NCBI RefSeq assembly: GCF_000972845.2
Contig: NC_040012.1
Coordinates: 7,782,097 to 7,846,096, forward strand
Direction: 5' to 3'
Length of the DNA stretch: 64,000 nucleotides
DNA from: Larimichthys crocea
Taxonomy: Eukaryota; Chordata; Actinopteri; Sciaenidae
Shown: piece by piece, positions 1 to 12,489 of the stretch
Layout: each line of letters begins with the position of its first letter
How positions within the stretch are numbered: position 1 is the stretch's first letter
Notes under the pieces: generated by a model
Databases searched by the model: none
Seen by the model: only the letters and a program-made list of their open reading frames with translations
Told to the model about the DNA's origin: nothing
Position numbers and translations under genes: made by a program

Positions 1-165
1 TCCTCCTGATTGCCTGATTTGACTGTTATTTAAAGCATATAGTATAAACTGTCAATAATTCTGTGTTACACCTTTAGTCTTACTAGTTCAACTCATCACC
101 ACAAATCTGTCCCTTCATTTTGGCCAATACACCTTGTTTACATGGAAGTATAGCCTGTTTTTGAG

Positions 166-640
166 TTAACCCTCGTGTTGTCCGGGGGTCATTTTGAGGC
201 TTAACCAGATAAATCTTGTTGAGATTAAAATATTTTTCTATGTGTCTACTTTCCAACTAGTACAGCAGATACAATTGAAGGAGAAAATACAGATTGTAGA
301 TTAAGATATCAAGTCATAGGCGTACCACATGGTTGAGGTTTACTTTGACAAATTAAGTTTTAAGTTTTTTTACAGATTTTCTGACAAAAATGTCCAGAAA
401 ATGATATTACAGCAGAACAAAAACACATTTAACCAGATAAAAGTCATGTTGGGATTAAAGTGTGTGTTTTTTTTTACCTGTACACTTCCCAACTTTACAC
501 AAGTACAGCAGATTTTGATTGATGTAAGATTCTGTTGCAACCATGACATTATATCAAGATTAGTGTCGGTTAACATGCACTTCAAACCAAAAAAGGAATT
601 TGGTTTTCCTCCAGACTAAAAAAAAAAGGAGTACAGTTTT
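166..640. repeat. piggyBac-like repeat end and two related sub-units
   Basis: At 166 the sequence reads TTAACCCTCGTGTTGTCC, which resembles the terminus and TTAA target of a piggyBac-type non-autonomous family common in fish (from memory). Two similar sub-units follow, around 200-330 and 405-580. They share AACCAGATAAA and TACAGCAGAT. I could not find a matching right end. Confidence 0.35.
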
Positions 641-3600
641 TTGGACGTAAATTTGGGTTTATATGAAAGTTAATCTGTCCCACATCCTGTCCGATCATAA
701 ATTATATTTCCATGTTCGAGCAGAGTTTTTAGAACAGGTGGCACACATCTTCTAAATAAATGGACCATATGAATCATTTCTCTCAGCTTTGATGGTGGGG
801 TTTTTTTCAAAGAAGCTCAAGCTGTCAAAGGTATTTCAGCAGAAACTTAGAAGGAATCAATGATGAATCCCCAGCAGAGCATTTAGCACAGAGGATTTAA
901 CCAATGATAGGACTTGAGTGATTGCCCCTTCGACCTCACACTGTACTCTGTTTCGAAAGACTCTTGCGCGTTGTGTAGACAACCTTGATTTACTTGCATG
1001 CCACAAGAAATGATACAAATTGCATTTCACTTAAAAGCTTCTTGGAAGAGTCAGATCTGTTTCCAAATCGGCTTTGTAATCATCTCCAGACGTAACTCGG
1101 GGTTTAAAACAAAACAGCCCACTTTCTTGTCTTCTCCCACCTCCCAGATCACTACTCCGCCATCATGACTTACTCTGTGGTTTCTGCCTGAAGAGAGCAC
1201 CAGAGTTTAAAGCGAAGTCAACCTCTGACTCTGTGATTCAGATGTGCGTCTCGCCGTCTTGGAAGGGCGCGTCAACCCCGGACAAACCACGACAATATTA
1301 TCATAAAGGTCTGTCAAAGCAGAGATGGAGGTGAAGCAAACATCTCACTCAGCTGAATATTAAGTGAATCCTTTGCGGTTGAGTAACGGAGAACAATAGA
1401 TGTGTTTAAACGTCGCTGTGTGTGAAGTCAGGAGCCTTGCTGGCCTTTTATCCTCAGCAGGTGTTCAGATATCAGTTATCAGTGGTTGTTTCTTCAGTCT
1501 GTGTCTCCAGGAGTGCTTTTTATGTTGGTGTTTAATCTAAGGATGTCCCCACTGAGGGAAAATAAATGTTAAAAGGTATCACTTTGACTATTTTTTTTGC
1601 CCGTTTGGCCTCTCCCTGTCTCGTCTGTGTCTGAGCTAGGAGGGGAACTTTTGAAGTCAGCCAGCCGTGTTGAGGTCTGGTGTTTCATGAGAGGGGTCTC
1701 TGTTTTCATCTACCAGACGCTCAGACCGCAGGACCCTCGCTGGTCCAGCACACAAGGTTAGAGGGAGTCCCTGAAAAATATTGATCTATCACTAAAGGCA
1801 CGCTTCTGTGGAATCTGATATGAAAACACAAGATACATGTCTGGTTTCTTTTAGATAACAAATGCAGCATAACGTCTTTACCTGCATCAGGTCTGAATTG
1901 ATTCACCTCATCAACGTTTATTCAAACAGCTCGTGTCTTTAAACCTTGCTGCAGCACTGTGCCCATGTGTGACAATTACAGGATAATAGCAAGTGCTTAA
2001 ATCTGGTCTAGCACAAATAGGAAAGAGTCATAAAATCATTTAACAGGCACCATAAGCTGCTGGTCACACCAAACCAAGTAAAGATGTAGCAGCAAAAAAA
2101 AGAAAAAACAAAACCCAGAGTGTAGCGAAATGAGCAAGGGTGTGTTTTATTGAGTATGAGTTTAACTTTTTATTTCAAAGAGGAAGAATGTGTTATTTCT
2201 ACTTTTTTGAAAAAGTCTTTCTATAAAGCGACTCTTCAGTACTCCATTTTAGCTCTAATGTTACACAAGATGGGAAACTTTCATCCAGATCGTTCACCCC
2301 TGCTGTTTCAGACACCACTGCTGTAAATTACTGGTTCATCTTGCCAAAGCATGAAAGTCAATAAAAGAAAACTCCATTTTATTTTTCATTTGAATACATT
2401 TCCATTTTGATACTCGCCGATTATCATAAAAGTGAAGTGGCTTGATTTGATCGTCTGGTGTGTGGTTGGTCATGCTAAAAAAGAAAAACAAGTAAAGTGG
2501 CTGCACTTCACATCACAGCAGACAAGAAGCACATAAATAAATAAGAAAAAATACGTACAGTTAGACACGACACCCAAACATAAAACACACCAAGACGAAT
2601 GAGATTACTTATTAACGTAATCTAAATTATATAAACGTAAAAGCAAGAGGTAAATAGGAACTACCTGATGCCTTTTATTTAGGCAACTTAAGAACAAAGC
2701 CTGCCTTAACGATAAAGAACAACTAAGTCAAACTTAATCTGAGATCTTAAACCTTTTAAATATCTAAGTTTTGGCCAGGTGAAAAACAGCTGACATGTTG
2801 GCATCCACCTCCTCTTGGGGAAAAACATCTTTAGCTGCTAATACTTACTGTTTGTCTCCGTTGTTTGGCACCATAGCGCGCAAAAAACTTCGTACGTATA
2901 GAACTGTAGAGCCGGATTACACGTGGTTATTTGTTCCACTGTTAATATAAAGAGTACTAATGTAGTGCTGGTCACAATACAACTCGCTGATTGTCACAAT
3001 TTGCAATCTCCGCTTGTGTAGATACAAACTAAGATATTAGGGCTTTTAGAACATTGGCATACATTTCCTGTCAACATCAAAATCATTTAATCTTCACAGG
3101 AAGTCTGTGTTTAACAAGTGATTGCTGGGAAATGTGGTGGGCAGCATTGACCGATCAGTGCCACAGATGTCACCAAAATCAAAGCAACACGAATTACCAC
3201 TTTGAACTTCAACCTCAGTGCGTCTGCTTTCATCCTGTCACACATGACTCAAATCAAGTCCAAGAGCCGGCGTTATCAGCAGCTGTAGCGTCCTCAGCCT
3301 ACACTCATCCACGAACAGTACAGGCCTTGTCTCAAAACCATCACAAGTGGTCAACAGCGCAGCAGCCAAAGGTTTTTCATCTGGCAGCAACCACCCAACA
3401 TCATGTAGCATGGTCGTTCAGGAGAGGTGGTTAGGCGGTAATTCAATGAGACCAACGTTGTGGCTGATATTTTCAAAGGAAATGTCTTAATTTTCCAGGT
3501 AATGCCTGCCAGCCCGCTGAATGATTAAAATAGAACAAAGAGAGCCGTGGTGAAGATATGAACAGTTTGAAGTTGTTACGTGCACATACTTCCTGGGAAA

Positions 3601-4679
3601 TCATCCGAAGCCACGTTTATCACCATCAGACCAGAAGTCCCTTTGAGCTCTTTACACTTAAAGATTCAAACGGGGATGAAAGGTGAACATTTCTCTGCCA
3701 TATTCCCACAATCTAAGATTTCAAACCTTGGCTTAGCGATGTTGGGGGCTCGCAGAGGACAGGGGGCTGTTTTAAGGTTTCGAGTGTGTGGTGTCACATA
3801 GCTCAAGTGCCTAAAATCCAACCTGCTGCCATAAACACCTCGTCGGGAGAAGGTCGGGCTGGGCGGCTTTCAAAAGGGATTTCAATCCCGTCAAGCTCAA
3901 CAGTTGCTGTTTTCGGCACAAAATGGACGCACTGTGCAGGGGAACAGGTGGAGTGACGACGACGATTACGAGAGGCTTTAAATGGAGTGCCATGTGCTCA
4001 CGAATGGTGACCTATTTCTCTGTAATGTTGCAACAAAAGAAAGAAGGGAGGGGACATTAGCTTGACTTGTACCCGATTACAAATCGGTAACAGCTTATAG
4101 GAGCGGAGCGTGTGAATGTAAACTATATACGGCGTTGACTCTAATTCTATACACACACTCACTTAGTGCATGCCTTTCCCTATAGAGTACACACATCTAT
4201 GATCCGGCCCTGTTGGCTGTTGGGCGGGTCTTCTGAAAGGTTAAATAAACTTGGATGATTAAATAGCTCCCACTGTGAATAATTCACCAGCTTGATAAAG
4301 CTGATGCGAGTTAAGGGCACAAATCCCAAGACAAGCGGTGAGAGAAAGCGTACGTGGACTTCCTGCTCACCCATCAACCGCCGCTTTCCACACACACTCG
4401 CATAAGTTAAACATGTGCATAGGTGTTGGGCAACGGATGTAATATCTCAGCCGCTTTAAACATAAACACGTGATCTCAAGTGTTTCCTATCCATCATGTC
4501 ATGGACACAGAGGGATGAAGAGGAACAGGGGAAGGGATGTGATTTATTGACATCCGCTTTATGACTCTACCCACCTTGACTTGTTCAGATGTGGGGCTAT
4601 TGTTTTTTTTTCCCCAAGGTAAAATAAAGGACCGGAGATGGATGAGTGTTATTTATTCAACTTTGACACTAACAAATGT
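641..4679. other. Gene-free stretch, nothing recognised
   Basis: AT-rich non-coding sequence. The longest open frame here (3054-3434) begins with TTG, lacks a recognisable domain and has low-complexity composition. No RNA gene or repeat family was identified. Confidence 0.5.
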
Positions 4680-5990
4680 GTTCCTGTTACAACTAAAGTG
4701 AACTAGTTAATGATTAATTAATAGTTGTTATTTCACTATTTTCTATTAACCTACTCCTCTCCATTAGTCCGTTACCTGTAATTTGACACCAGCAGTTGGA
4801 ACATTCTGTTGCTATTAGCAACAGTTTAACTGACATTGTTACATCCACCATTTTTTTTTTAAATGTGTCACTAAGTAAACTGAGAAATATTTATGGATGT
4901 ATTTACGAAAAACGTAAATGATCAGTTATTCATTATTTCATTAGGTTTTTGTTTGTTTGTTTGTTTTTAATCAACATGCTCTGATCCATTACTGTCCGTT
5001 AGCTGTAATTTGACACCAGCAGTTGGTTTCAAGTCGAACATTCTGTTGCTATTAGCAACAGTTTAACTGACATTGTTACATCCACCTTTTTTTTAAAAAT
5101 GTGTCACTAAGCAAACTGACAAATATTTATGGAGATAGTTACGAAAAACGCTGGTCATTACAACTAAAGTCAACTTTTTAATGATCAGTTATTCATTATT
5201 TCATCGGGTTTTGTTTGTTTTTAATCAACATGCTCTGATCCATTACTGTCCGTTACCTGTAATTTGACACCAGCAGTTGGTTTCAAGTCGAAGTCACTAA
5301 GCAAACTGACAAATATTTATGAAGGTAATTATAAAATTACAACTAAAGTCAACTAGTTATGATTAATATTTGTTATTTTATTAGTTGTTGTTTTTTTAAT
5401 CAACCAATCCTGATACATTAGCTGTAATTTGACACCAGCAGTTAGTTTCAGTTCAGCATTACGTTGCTAGTAGCAACAGTGTAACCGACATTGTTACGTC
5501 CACCATTTTGTACGTAGGTTTTTGTTTTTGTTTTTGTTTTTGTTATTACTGGAGCATTTTTTGTAGGTACTCTTTAGTTTTATTCTAATTGGTGATTTGT
5601 GGTTTTAGTTTTTCCTCAATCAGTTTACTGCCAACCAAGCTATCCATTATACTANNNNNNNNNNAAAAAAGAAACACTGGTCATTACAACTAAAGTCAAT
5701 TAGTTATGATTAATATTTGTTATTTTATTAGTTGTTGTTTTTTTTAATCAACCAATTCTGATACATTAGCTGTAATTTGACACCAGCAGTTGGTTTCAGT
5801 TCAGCATTATGTTGCTAGTAGCAACAGTTTAACCGACATTGTTACGTCCACCATTTTGTACGTAGGTTTTTGTTTTTGTTTTTATTATTACTGGAGCATT
5901 ATTTGTAGGTACTCTTTAGCTTCTTCCTCAATCAGTTTACTGCCAACCAAGCTAGCCATTATACTACTAGCTGTCTGAGGATAATGTCTC
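4680..5990. repeat. Local five-copy repeat array with hairpin core
   Basis: The string CTGTAATTTGACACCAGCAG recurs at about 4777, 5003, 5258, 5422 and 5770, each within a longer shared unit. Most units also hold GTTGCTATTAGCAAC (or GTTGCTAGTAGCAAC), a small hairpin, followed by a CATTGTTACRTCCACCATTT-type string and a T/G-rich block. Spacing is irregular (about 226, 255, 164 and 348 bp), so units were lost or truncated. A 10-base N gap lies inside the array. Confidence 0.85.
5655..5664. other. Assembly gap (10 N)
   Basis: Ten N characters lie inside the repeat array. The true length is unknown, and copies may be collapsed or missing here. Confidence 0.99.
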
Positions 5991-8099
5991 TCAGTTTTGG
6001 TCATTTCCATTATTACACTTGTAGTGTAGTTGTAGTGTGCTAATTTCAACAGGGTAATGTTGTGTAGTGTCGAGTACGGCCATTGTCCACTTAGGCAACA
6101 TTTTACCGCTTTTTCTTTTTTTCTTCTTCCGTGAGCTGTGTACCTTGGGTTACTGGCAAGATTTGACTGCCAAAATAAAAATATAAAACATTTGTATAAC
6201 TTACATTTGTATATTGTATGTATTCACCATAGCTACTTCAACCCCAACAGCTTCATGGGCTGGCATTTTTACAATGACTGTGGCCAAAATTAGCAACCAT
6301 TGTTTACCTTATACTTTTATGGACTTGATTATTGCATTTCCTCTGGACTTGATGTTGATCTTTCCAATTCAGTGTTCAGTTCATTGTTACAATACATTGT
6401 CTTAGCTATTGTTAGAAGAATCTCACAGTACTCTGATTTGTACCCACTATCATTTAATCCGTTGTCCAATACTGTCACAGTTCCTTCCAATGACAACTTA
6501 AAAGACTGCTAACTAATGTTTAGCTTGCTGATAGCTTTGCACCTACATTGTGAGGACAGGAACTTAGTATAAAACTTAAAATAAATAAATAAAGTTCAAT
6601 CAGTTCATTCAAAGTCAACTTTTAACACTTGGCCCTTGTGTTGTCTTGCCATGCAGATGCTTTTATCTGCTGAGGTTTTAAGATATTCATCTTGTGTTTA
6701 TGTCATAAAGACGTACTTTCTTCCAAAGAAAAAAGTCCCTATGAAAACTGCGACAGCAGTTTTGCAGGTTCATTGCATTTCACACGGTGCAAGATGGGTC
6801 TAATCAAATCTTGGTCACAATCTGTGTCAGCCTGTACAAGATATATTTTGAGGTATGTCAGATTGTGCGATGAATGTCTGGTGAAGAAATGCAAGCGGAG
6901 ACATGTCATCAACTTGTGTCATCCATCTGCAGCACTAAAAAAAATGTTTGGCCTGAACACTTTTTTTATTATTTTAATGGCACTAGATCTGCATTCTGTG
7001 TCATTTAATATTATATTCAAGTTTGTTAGTTTTTAGACTTTGGCTGCAGATATATTGTGAAAATTGTCTGTATTGTACTGAATCACTGCGTAAGTTTCAG
7101 AAATATCTCCAAATCAAAACTATTCGCATGGCTATAAAAACACTTGTTCTTTAGGTGAACTAACCCTTTAATTGATTTATTCCACTCCTCGTCAACATCA
7201 CTGTTCGTACAGTTTGATTTAAATCCTGCAACACATCCTGTTACATTCAGATCTAAACCCATTCAGACACACTGGAAACATTAAGGGTTTGAGACCCTCT
7301 TTTCTTTCTTTCTTTTTTTCTCCATTTTTCTGAAGAGACTTCGAAAAAAAAAAACGCCCACTCCAATCTGCATTTGTGGGTTGCTGGTTCACATTGAGGC
7401 AGCCGTCTAATGAGAAGCATTCCTGCCTGAGAGAGGAAAAGATGGCCAGTCTGCAAGTCCTTTAATTTTCAAGATTTGTTCCTTTGATTTTGGCCTCCCC
7501 CCTAATCACCCCACTCCAACGACAGCAGGTTGCCTGTATGTGTGTGTGTGTGTGTGTGTGTGAGGGGGGATTCACACATGTGGTTTTGGGTAGTCTTCAA
7601 GGGCAGGCCACATGTTACTGGAGTTGCTATCTGCTTGGCAAAGGTGGTGCTGAGGATGAAATGTGATAGGCGGTGTTTTTTCTCTCTCTCTGCCTCTGTC
7701 CCACAGCGAGGAATGCAGACAGTTTGGTTGGGGGGTCTGTCATTACTCCCAAACAGAGAGAAATCTAATGTTGTCATAACTGACGTCGGTGATGTCTGGC
7801 TCCTGTGCGTATGATCGCACACAGGTCAGTCCAGTGCAGAGCTGGGAAACATCTGGCGACATTAAAAAACACCTTCTTTTTTTTAAAGACTTTAAACTTC
7901 AAAAGGCAACCAGACACAGCACAAGATCCAAAGGTACCAAAGGTAAAATAAATATTTTCTAATTTGTCCTGGTGGTGACTTATAGGATGTTTCCATATTT
8001 TTAATGACATACAAGGCAAAGGATCCTGCAGTCCCCAAGTGAAGTAAAAAAATCCGCACTATAATGTCAGCTTGTTCCAACACTTAATCAAAGTGTTTT
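5991..8099. other. Gene-free stretch with piggyBac-like fragment and microsatellite
   Basis: The string CCCTTGTGTTGTCTTG near 6640 resembles the terminus seen at 166. A (TG)12 microsatellite occupies 7539-7562. No coding exon is recognised. Confidence 0.45.
7539..7562. repeat. (TG)12 microsatellite
   Basis: Perfect dinucleotide repeat, directly readable. Confidence 0.95.
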
Positions 8100-8260
8100 T
8101 ATGGCTGCGCCAGATGTCTTGTGCATCATTTTATTCTCATATCCTATAATTTACTCTGACATATTTGGTATCTTTGGAAACTCTGAGATCCCCACAAGAA
8201 TATAAGCTTCATATCTGGGGTTTTGAATAATGTTTGGCCACACAACATGAGTTTGCAGCA
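8100..8260. repeat. Dispersed repeat, second copy at 27770
   Basis: CCAGATGTCTTGTGCATCAT and the following spaced blocks (ATTTGG, GAAACTYTGRGATC, CAAGAATATAAGC-like) recur in diverged form at 27770-27900. The family is unnamed here. Confidence 0.5.
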
Positions 8261-8629
8261 GTTCAAGAGTTCAAGAGGTTAAACTAATTGTTAGGGTAAG
8301 GCATACATTAGTGTGAGTGCATAATTATTACTGTATCACTGTATATTTGTGATGCTGCATGTCATTTGTAATAACCAAAACATGGTATATATTTTATACG
8401 ACAAAAACACATTTTTATTACATTTAAAGTAGTGCAGCCACGGTGGATCCACCCTCATATCTTCTTAATGTTGATCTATGTCTAATGAGAGATAAGATGA
8501 ACTGTCTGTTGGACACACTTTCCCTAAATCTGCTGTGTTTCTTTCTATTTGAGTTAGTGAATATCCTACATTTCCCAGAAGGCATAGAGCCAACTCTGCT
8601 CCATTCAGCTGTGGTCTGCAGGTGTTTTG

Positions 8630-9250
8630 AGGTTTTCCAATCAAGTCATGCCGGAGGAACTCCAAAAACAAACTGTCTTGTGGCTGCGTTGTGTTAAGGA
8701 GGACACTTTGTCTTCTACAGGTGATTTCTCTCACTCACAGTTTTTAAGGATGGTTATGTTTGCTGTGGACTTTCAGAAACACTTGATTGAAAGCTCCAGA
8801 ACAGCTGCTAAATGAACCTTTATGAGACTTTTTTTCCACTCACTGTTTTCAAGTTAAATAATACACTTTGAAGTGCGTAATGGGATTTACCCATAGTTTT
8901 TAAATACATATTATACATTGCCTGCTTTCAGCTCTCTCACATGGTCTTCTTCATCTGTAGATAAAGTTGCTCAATCCGATATCAATTCATTGACATGCAG
9001 GTTCAGTAACATTGCACCTTCAGCACTTCTTGTATATGTAAGAATTTATTATGAAAGTCCACTTACTAGTTTTTCTTTTCAGGAGCTTTCATCCATGTGA
9101 TGCAGTCTTCATCAGCAAATGAAAGATTCATCGCCATGTCAACTGAGTAAACTTCACCTGCTGAAAAACAGCTGAAAGCTCCAGAAAAAGCTAGTAAGTG
9201 AACTTAAACTGGATTTCTTTGTGTCGTACTATTATTATTTGAAGACTACA
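8630..9250. repeat. Dispersed repeat with internal inverted pair
   Basis: The block GAAAGCTCCAGAACAGCTRR with RAATG/AAGTGAACCTT occurs at 8788-8820 and 9172-9205. It also occurs inverted at 9052-9093, facing the second copy across about 80 bp. A further diverged copy sits near 34375. This pattern fits a non-autonomous element, possibly nested copies. Confidence 0.5.
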
Positions 9251-9639
9251 CTTTCATTTTTAATTGCCTGTGTGTCTGAAGAAGGTTCAAAGCCGTGATC
9301 ACAAACAGACGTTGTTTAGTTAATTAGCTCTGAGTGTGTTTTGTCATAGATGGCACATTATTGTAAAAGCTGAACTCACTTGTTTAGCATCTGCCTGGAG
9401 ATGAAGCAATATCAGGACCGATCTAAAAATGACAGCCAAAAACATTGTTTGGATTTATGCAGTCTTTTGACTATGTCTCTGTTTTGTTTGCTAAGATCAA
9501 AGTATTGGCAATTGAAGTATTTCAGGTCTGAACTTGTTTTCAAAGTTAGTGTGTTTAAAAAACATTGTCACATGCAATCGTGACTTTATAGAATGAACTC
9601 TGTAGATAATTAAAACTTAAAATAAGGAGTCATTGTGAG

Positions 9640-10385
9640 GCACTGGACCAAGCTGTAAACACAACACTGAAACATCACCTTGTAACGCTGATAAGCTGAA
9701 TAACAGTTGCCTGTTTACCCATTCGACAGACATGGAGCAACATTAGCATTTATTTGGGGTGTTTCTAACCACTATAATCTCCTTTAAGCTCAGTTTAGGT
9801 GGAGAAGTCTCCACCTTTTCCTGAGGGAAGTATTTGGCTCTTTAGCTGCTAAATGCTCCACTATGTTCACACTCGCTGACTTTATCTGGCATTCTGTGCT
9901 GGGCGGGTGAAATACAGAGGGTTTATAGTTTAGATAATGAACTATGGGTTCAATGTGGAAAAAAAAATGGAGCGCAAATGACACAGTTTGCAGTTTTCAA
10001 GCCACACTTGAGGACCAAAACTGCACCGTGTCGAGCTCTCGTTTCAACCATAAATGAAGTATTTTGATTTCTGACAAAAGACAGGAAGTTAGGAAAGAAA
10101 GGTATCAAAAATTAGTTATATATCAAAGAATATATCAAATCTATGACTTAGGACAGCAATCTTCCTTATGTTAACTGCTTTTTCAATTTAAACAACTGCT
10201 TGCTGCATCTGGAAACGCTGTGAACCAAAACAGTAAAGATGCGACCAGTGAAACCAAAACAATAAGCTGAAAGATGCTAAAATACTCTGTAGAGCTGAGA
10301 GGTATTAGGTTCATCAGTATACTCCTTTCACGGTAGCATTTTATTTTATATATTGTAAAAACTATTAACAAGTGCAGCTTTAAGT
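9640..10385. mobile_element. Diverged non-autonomous element of a fish-wide family
   Basis: The stretch contains GGAGCAACATTAGCATTTAT, TAATCTCCTTTAAGCTCAGT, TTTGGCTCTTTAGCTGCTAA, GAAAGATGCTAAAATACTCT and the end GTGCAGCTTTAA. These strings form the backbone of a very abundant spiny-rayed fish repeat, recognised from memory. It has no coding capacity. Confidence 0.5.
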
Positions 10386-12099
10386 TGGAACTGGAACATG
10401 ATTTATGTTTGTGTCCAACAGATAAAAATGAAACAGAAAACAATATTAATGATTTTCCTCCTTGATGTCTGACTTTTTCTAAAATTGGTTATTCGTCTCG
10501 GTTAAAATAAAATGCTCCAGTGAAGTCATGACTTCAGCTTCGACAGACTCATAAAATTAGACTTTTTGGAAGGAACATCAGCCTCCACAACCTCCAAATG
10601 ACAGTCTATCTCCACATGTGGCTTTGTCAACAACATTTACCAGAGAGGTTCTTCATCCAAACACTGAGTAGTGATAATTTTACCAGTCTTTGGGTTGGTG
10701 TGTTTGGTGCTTACTGCATGGTGAAGCAGCCGGCAGAGCGAGACTCCTGCGGGTCAGAAGCCTCAGAGCTGTGGAACAGATGCACACGATTAACTCGGGC
10801 TACTTCAGATTAGTCGCCTTTTGAAGTTCAAGTTCCTTTTTTTGTGACATTTTCTTTTGGAGACCAGTGATGCCTTGTAACTCGAGACGGGGGGGAGGGG
10901 GTTGGGTGAGCTGGGAGCGAGCTGGGGGAGGAGGTGGCGGCGTTGGGGTCTTTTTGGGTGGTCTGCTTCAGAATGAGGAATGTTGAAAGTTTGCCTTTGA
11001 GCTCATACAGATTGCTCTGTTGCTCAGTATCTGATTTGGCCACCAAAACCCAAAACCTCACCTCCAAACGTTGAGCCTTCAAGCTACTGAAATGCATCTG
11101 TGCAGTATACAATGAGTACTATAATTTAATATCGAGACACCAGAACCAGTATTGTTTGCAAAAACAAAGTCATGTGGGAGTTTCTTGGCAGCCATGGGAA
11201 GAATGACTTATTTATAAAGTTTCAAACAGATAAAAGATTTAACTTTACTTATTCCTTTTATTTAAAAAAGAATAATTGTGATGGACAGTCAGGCGAACAA
11301 AAGCAAAATAATTTTATGACTTTATTGAATTATGATATTTGAGAAATCAGTTTCCTGCAACAGTATATGAATAAAAGCATTTGGCCTTGGCCACAATATT
11401 GCACATATTTTCTGTTTTATTTAAGTCTAATCATTGTTTTGAATCCCCTGCAAAGCCTCCACATCTACCGTCTGTATGAACTGCTCATATGATATCAACA
11501 CCAGTGTAGGAATAAAAAAATCTTATGGGAATAATAAGCAGAGATCATTTTGTATTTTTAAATATAACCTTTTAAGTGTACTCACTGGATCCAGACCTTT
11601 ACATGCCATTTGCCCTCGATTTATCATTCCACTCATCTCTTCTTTTATGGAATAGCACCACATATGTTTAAGTCAAACACCCCTGAAATACAGCATGATG
11701 ACAGGTTGAATGCCGGTCTGACTTTTGGTCAGCATGTGAACCCGTGCAGTAGTCAGGGTGCGTTTCCACAGGCCTAAGTGGCTGCAGGCTGTGCAGGATA
11801 GATAGAGTATTAGAGGACGGTGATTAGGATGTCTCCTCTCTCTGGATAATATTTGTTGGATAAAATGGAGCTTAGCTGATGGGACGCTGATGAGTTTCTT
11901 ATTGATCACACAAACAGGCCTCTAAATATTCGTCTCTCTGAGCTCTAATAACTTCCTAATGGAAAATAATGGAGGCTAGATGTAAAGATACGTCAGTTCA
12001 GTTTTTGTGATTCATTAATTTCAAATACTGTCAAATGACAACACTGTATGATACAGCAGGACATACGGTATCGAGCTGCACTGCAAATGAAGGGTTCTT
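10386..12099. other. Gene-free stretch, nothing recognised
   Basis: AT-rich sequence with one G-rich block (10885-10945). No exon, RNA gene or clear repeat was seen. Confidence 0.5.
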
Positions 12100-12489
12100 T
12101 CGTATCCGTGACGTCACCCACAGGTTTCTTAAGAGCTGTTGTGAAGCTCAGATTTATCTTGAATTAGACATGAAACTATGGATTTCATATAACACTACAG
12201 GTAAAAATTTTTTCCCAAATCAAAGGGCAAAGTCATGACGTGTTTCTTTCACTGGAATCACTGACAACATAAAGAAGTGACGGGGTTTCCGTGATGTCAC
12301 TTGGAGGTTTCTGAAGAGCCGTTTTGAAGCTCCATCTTGGCAGGAAATTAGCTGTAGAGACCACAACAGTTTTTTGTACCAGGCTGTAAACATGTTTATT
12401 TCTGCTGTGGGGTTTGACATTTTAACATGGGGGCTTCTGGAAACTTCTGTTCTGTAGGCAGGCTCAAGTGGCCGTTTGAGGGACTGCAG
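12100..12489 (+). mobile_element. Dispersed family A, copy 1
   Basis: Two versions of the head (TCCGTGACGTCACCCACAGG and TCCGTGATGTCACTTGGAGG) are followed by the tail ACCAGGCTGTAAACATGTTT, TTAACATGGGGG and CTCAAGTGGCCGTTTGAGGG, ending CTGCAG. The same head and tail recur at 14935, 24565, 29700, 30860, 44425 and 51128. The element is non-coding. Confidence 0.75.

Noticed and set aside
3054..3434. 126-codon open frame
   Set aside because: Starts with TTG and has no domain or flanking exon signals.
6692..7036. 114-codon frame rich in Cys and Lys
   Set aside because: Resembles a zinc-finger-like composition at first sight, but the Cys/His spacing is irregular and the frame runs into AT-rich DNA.
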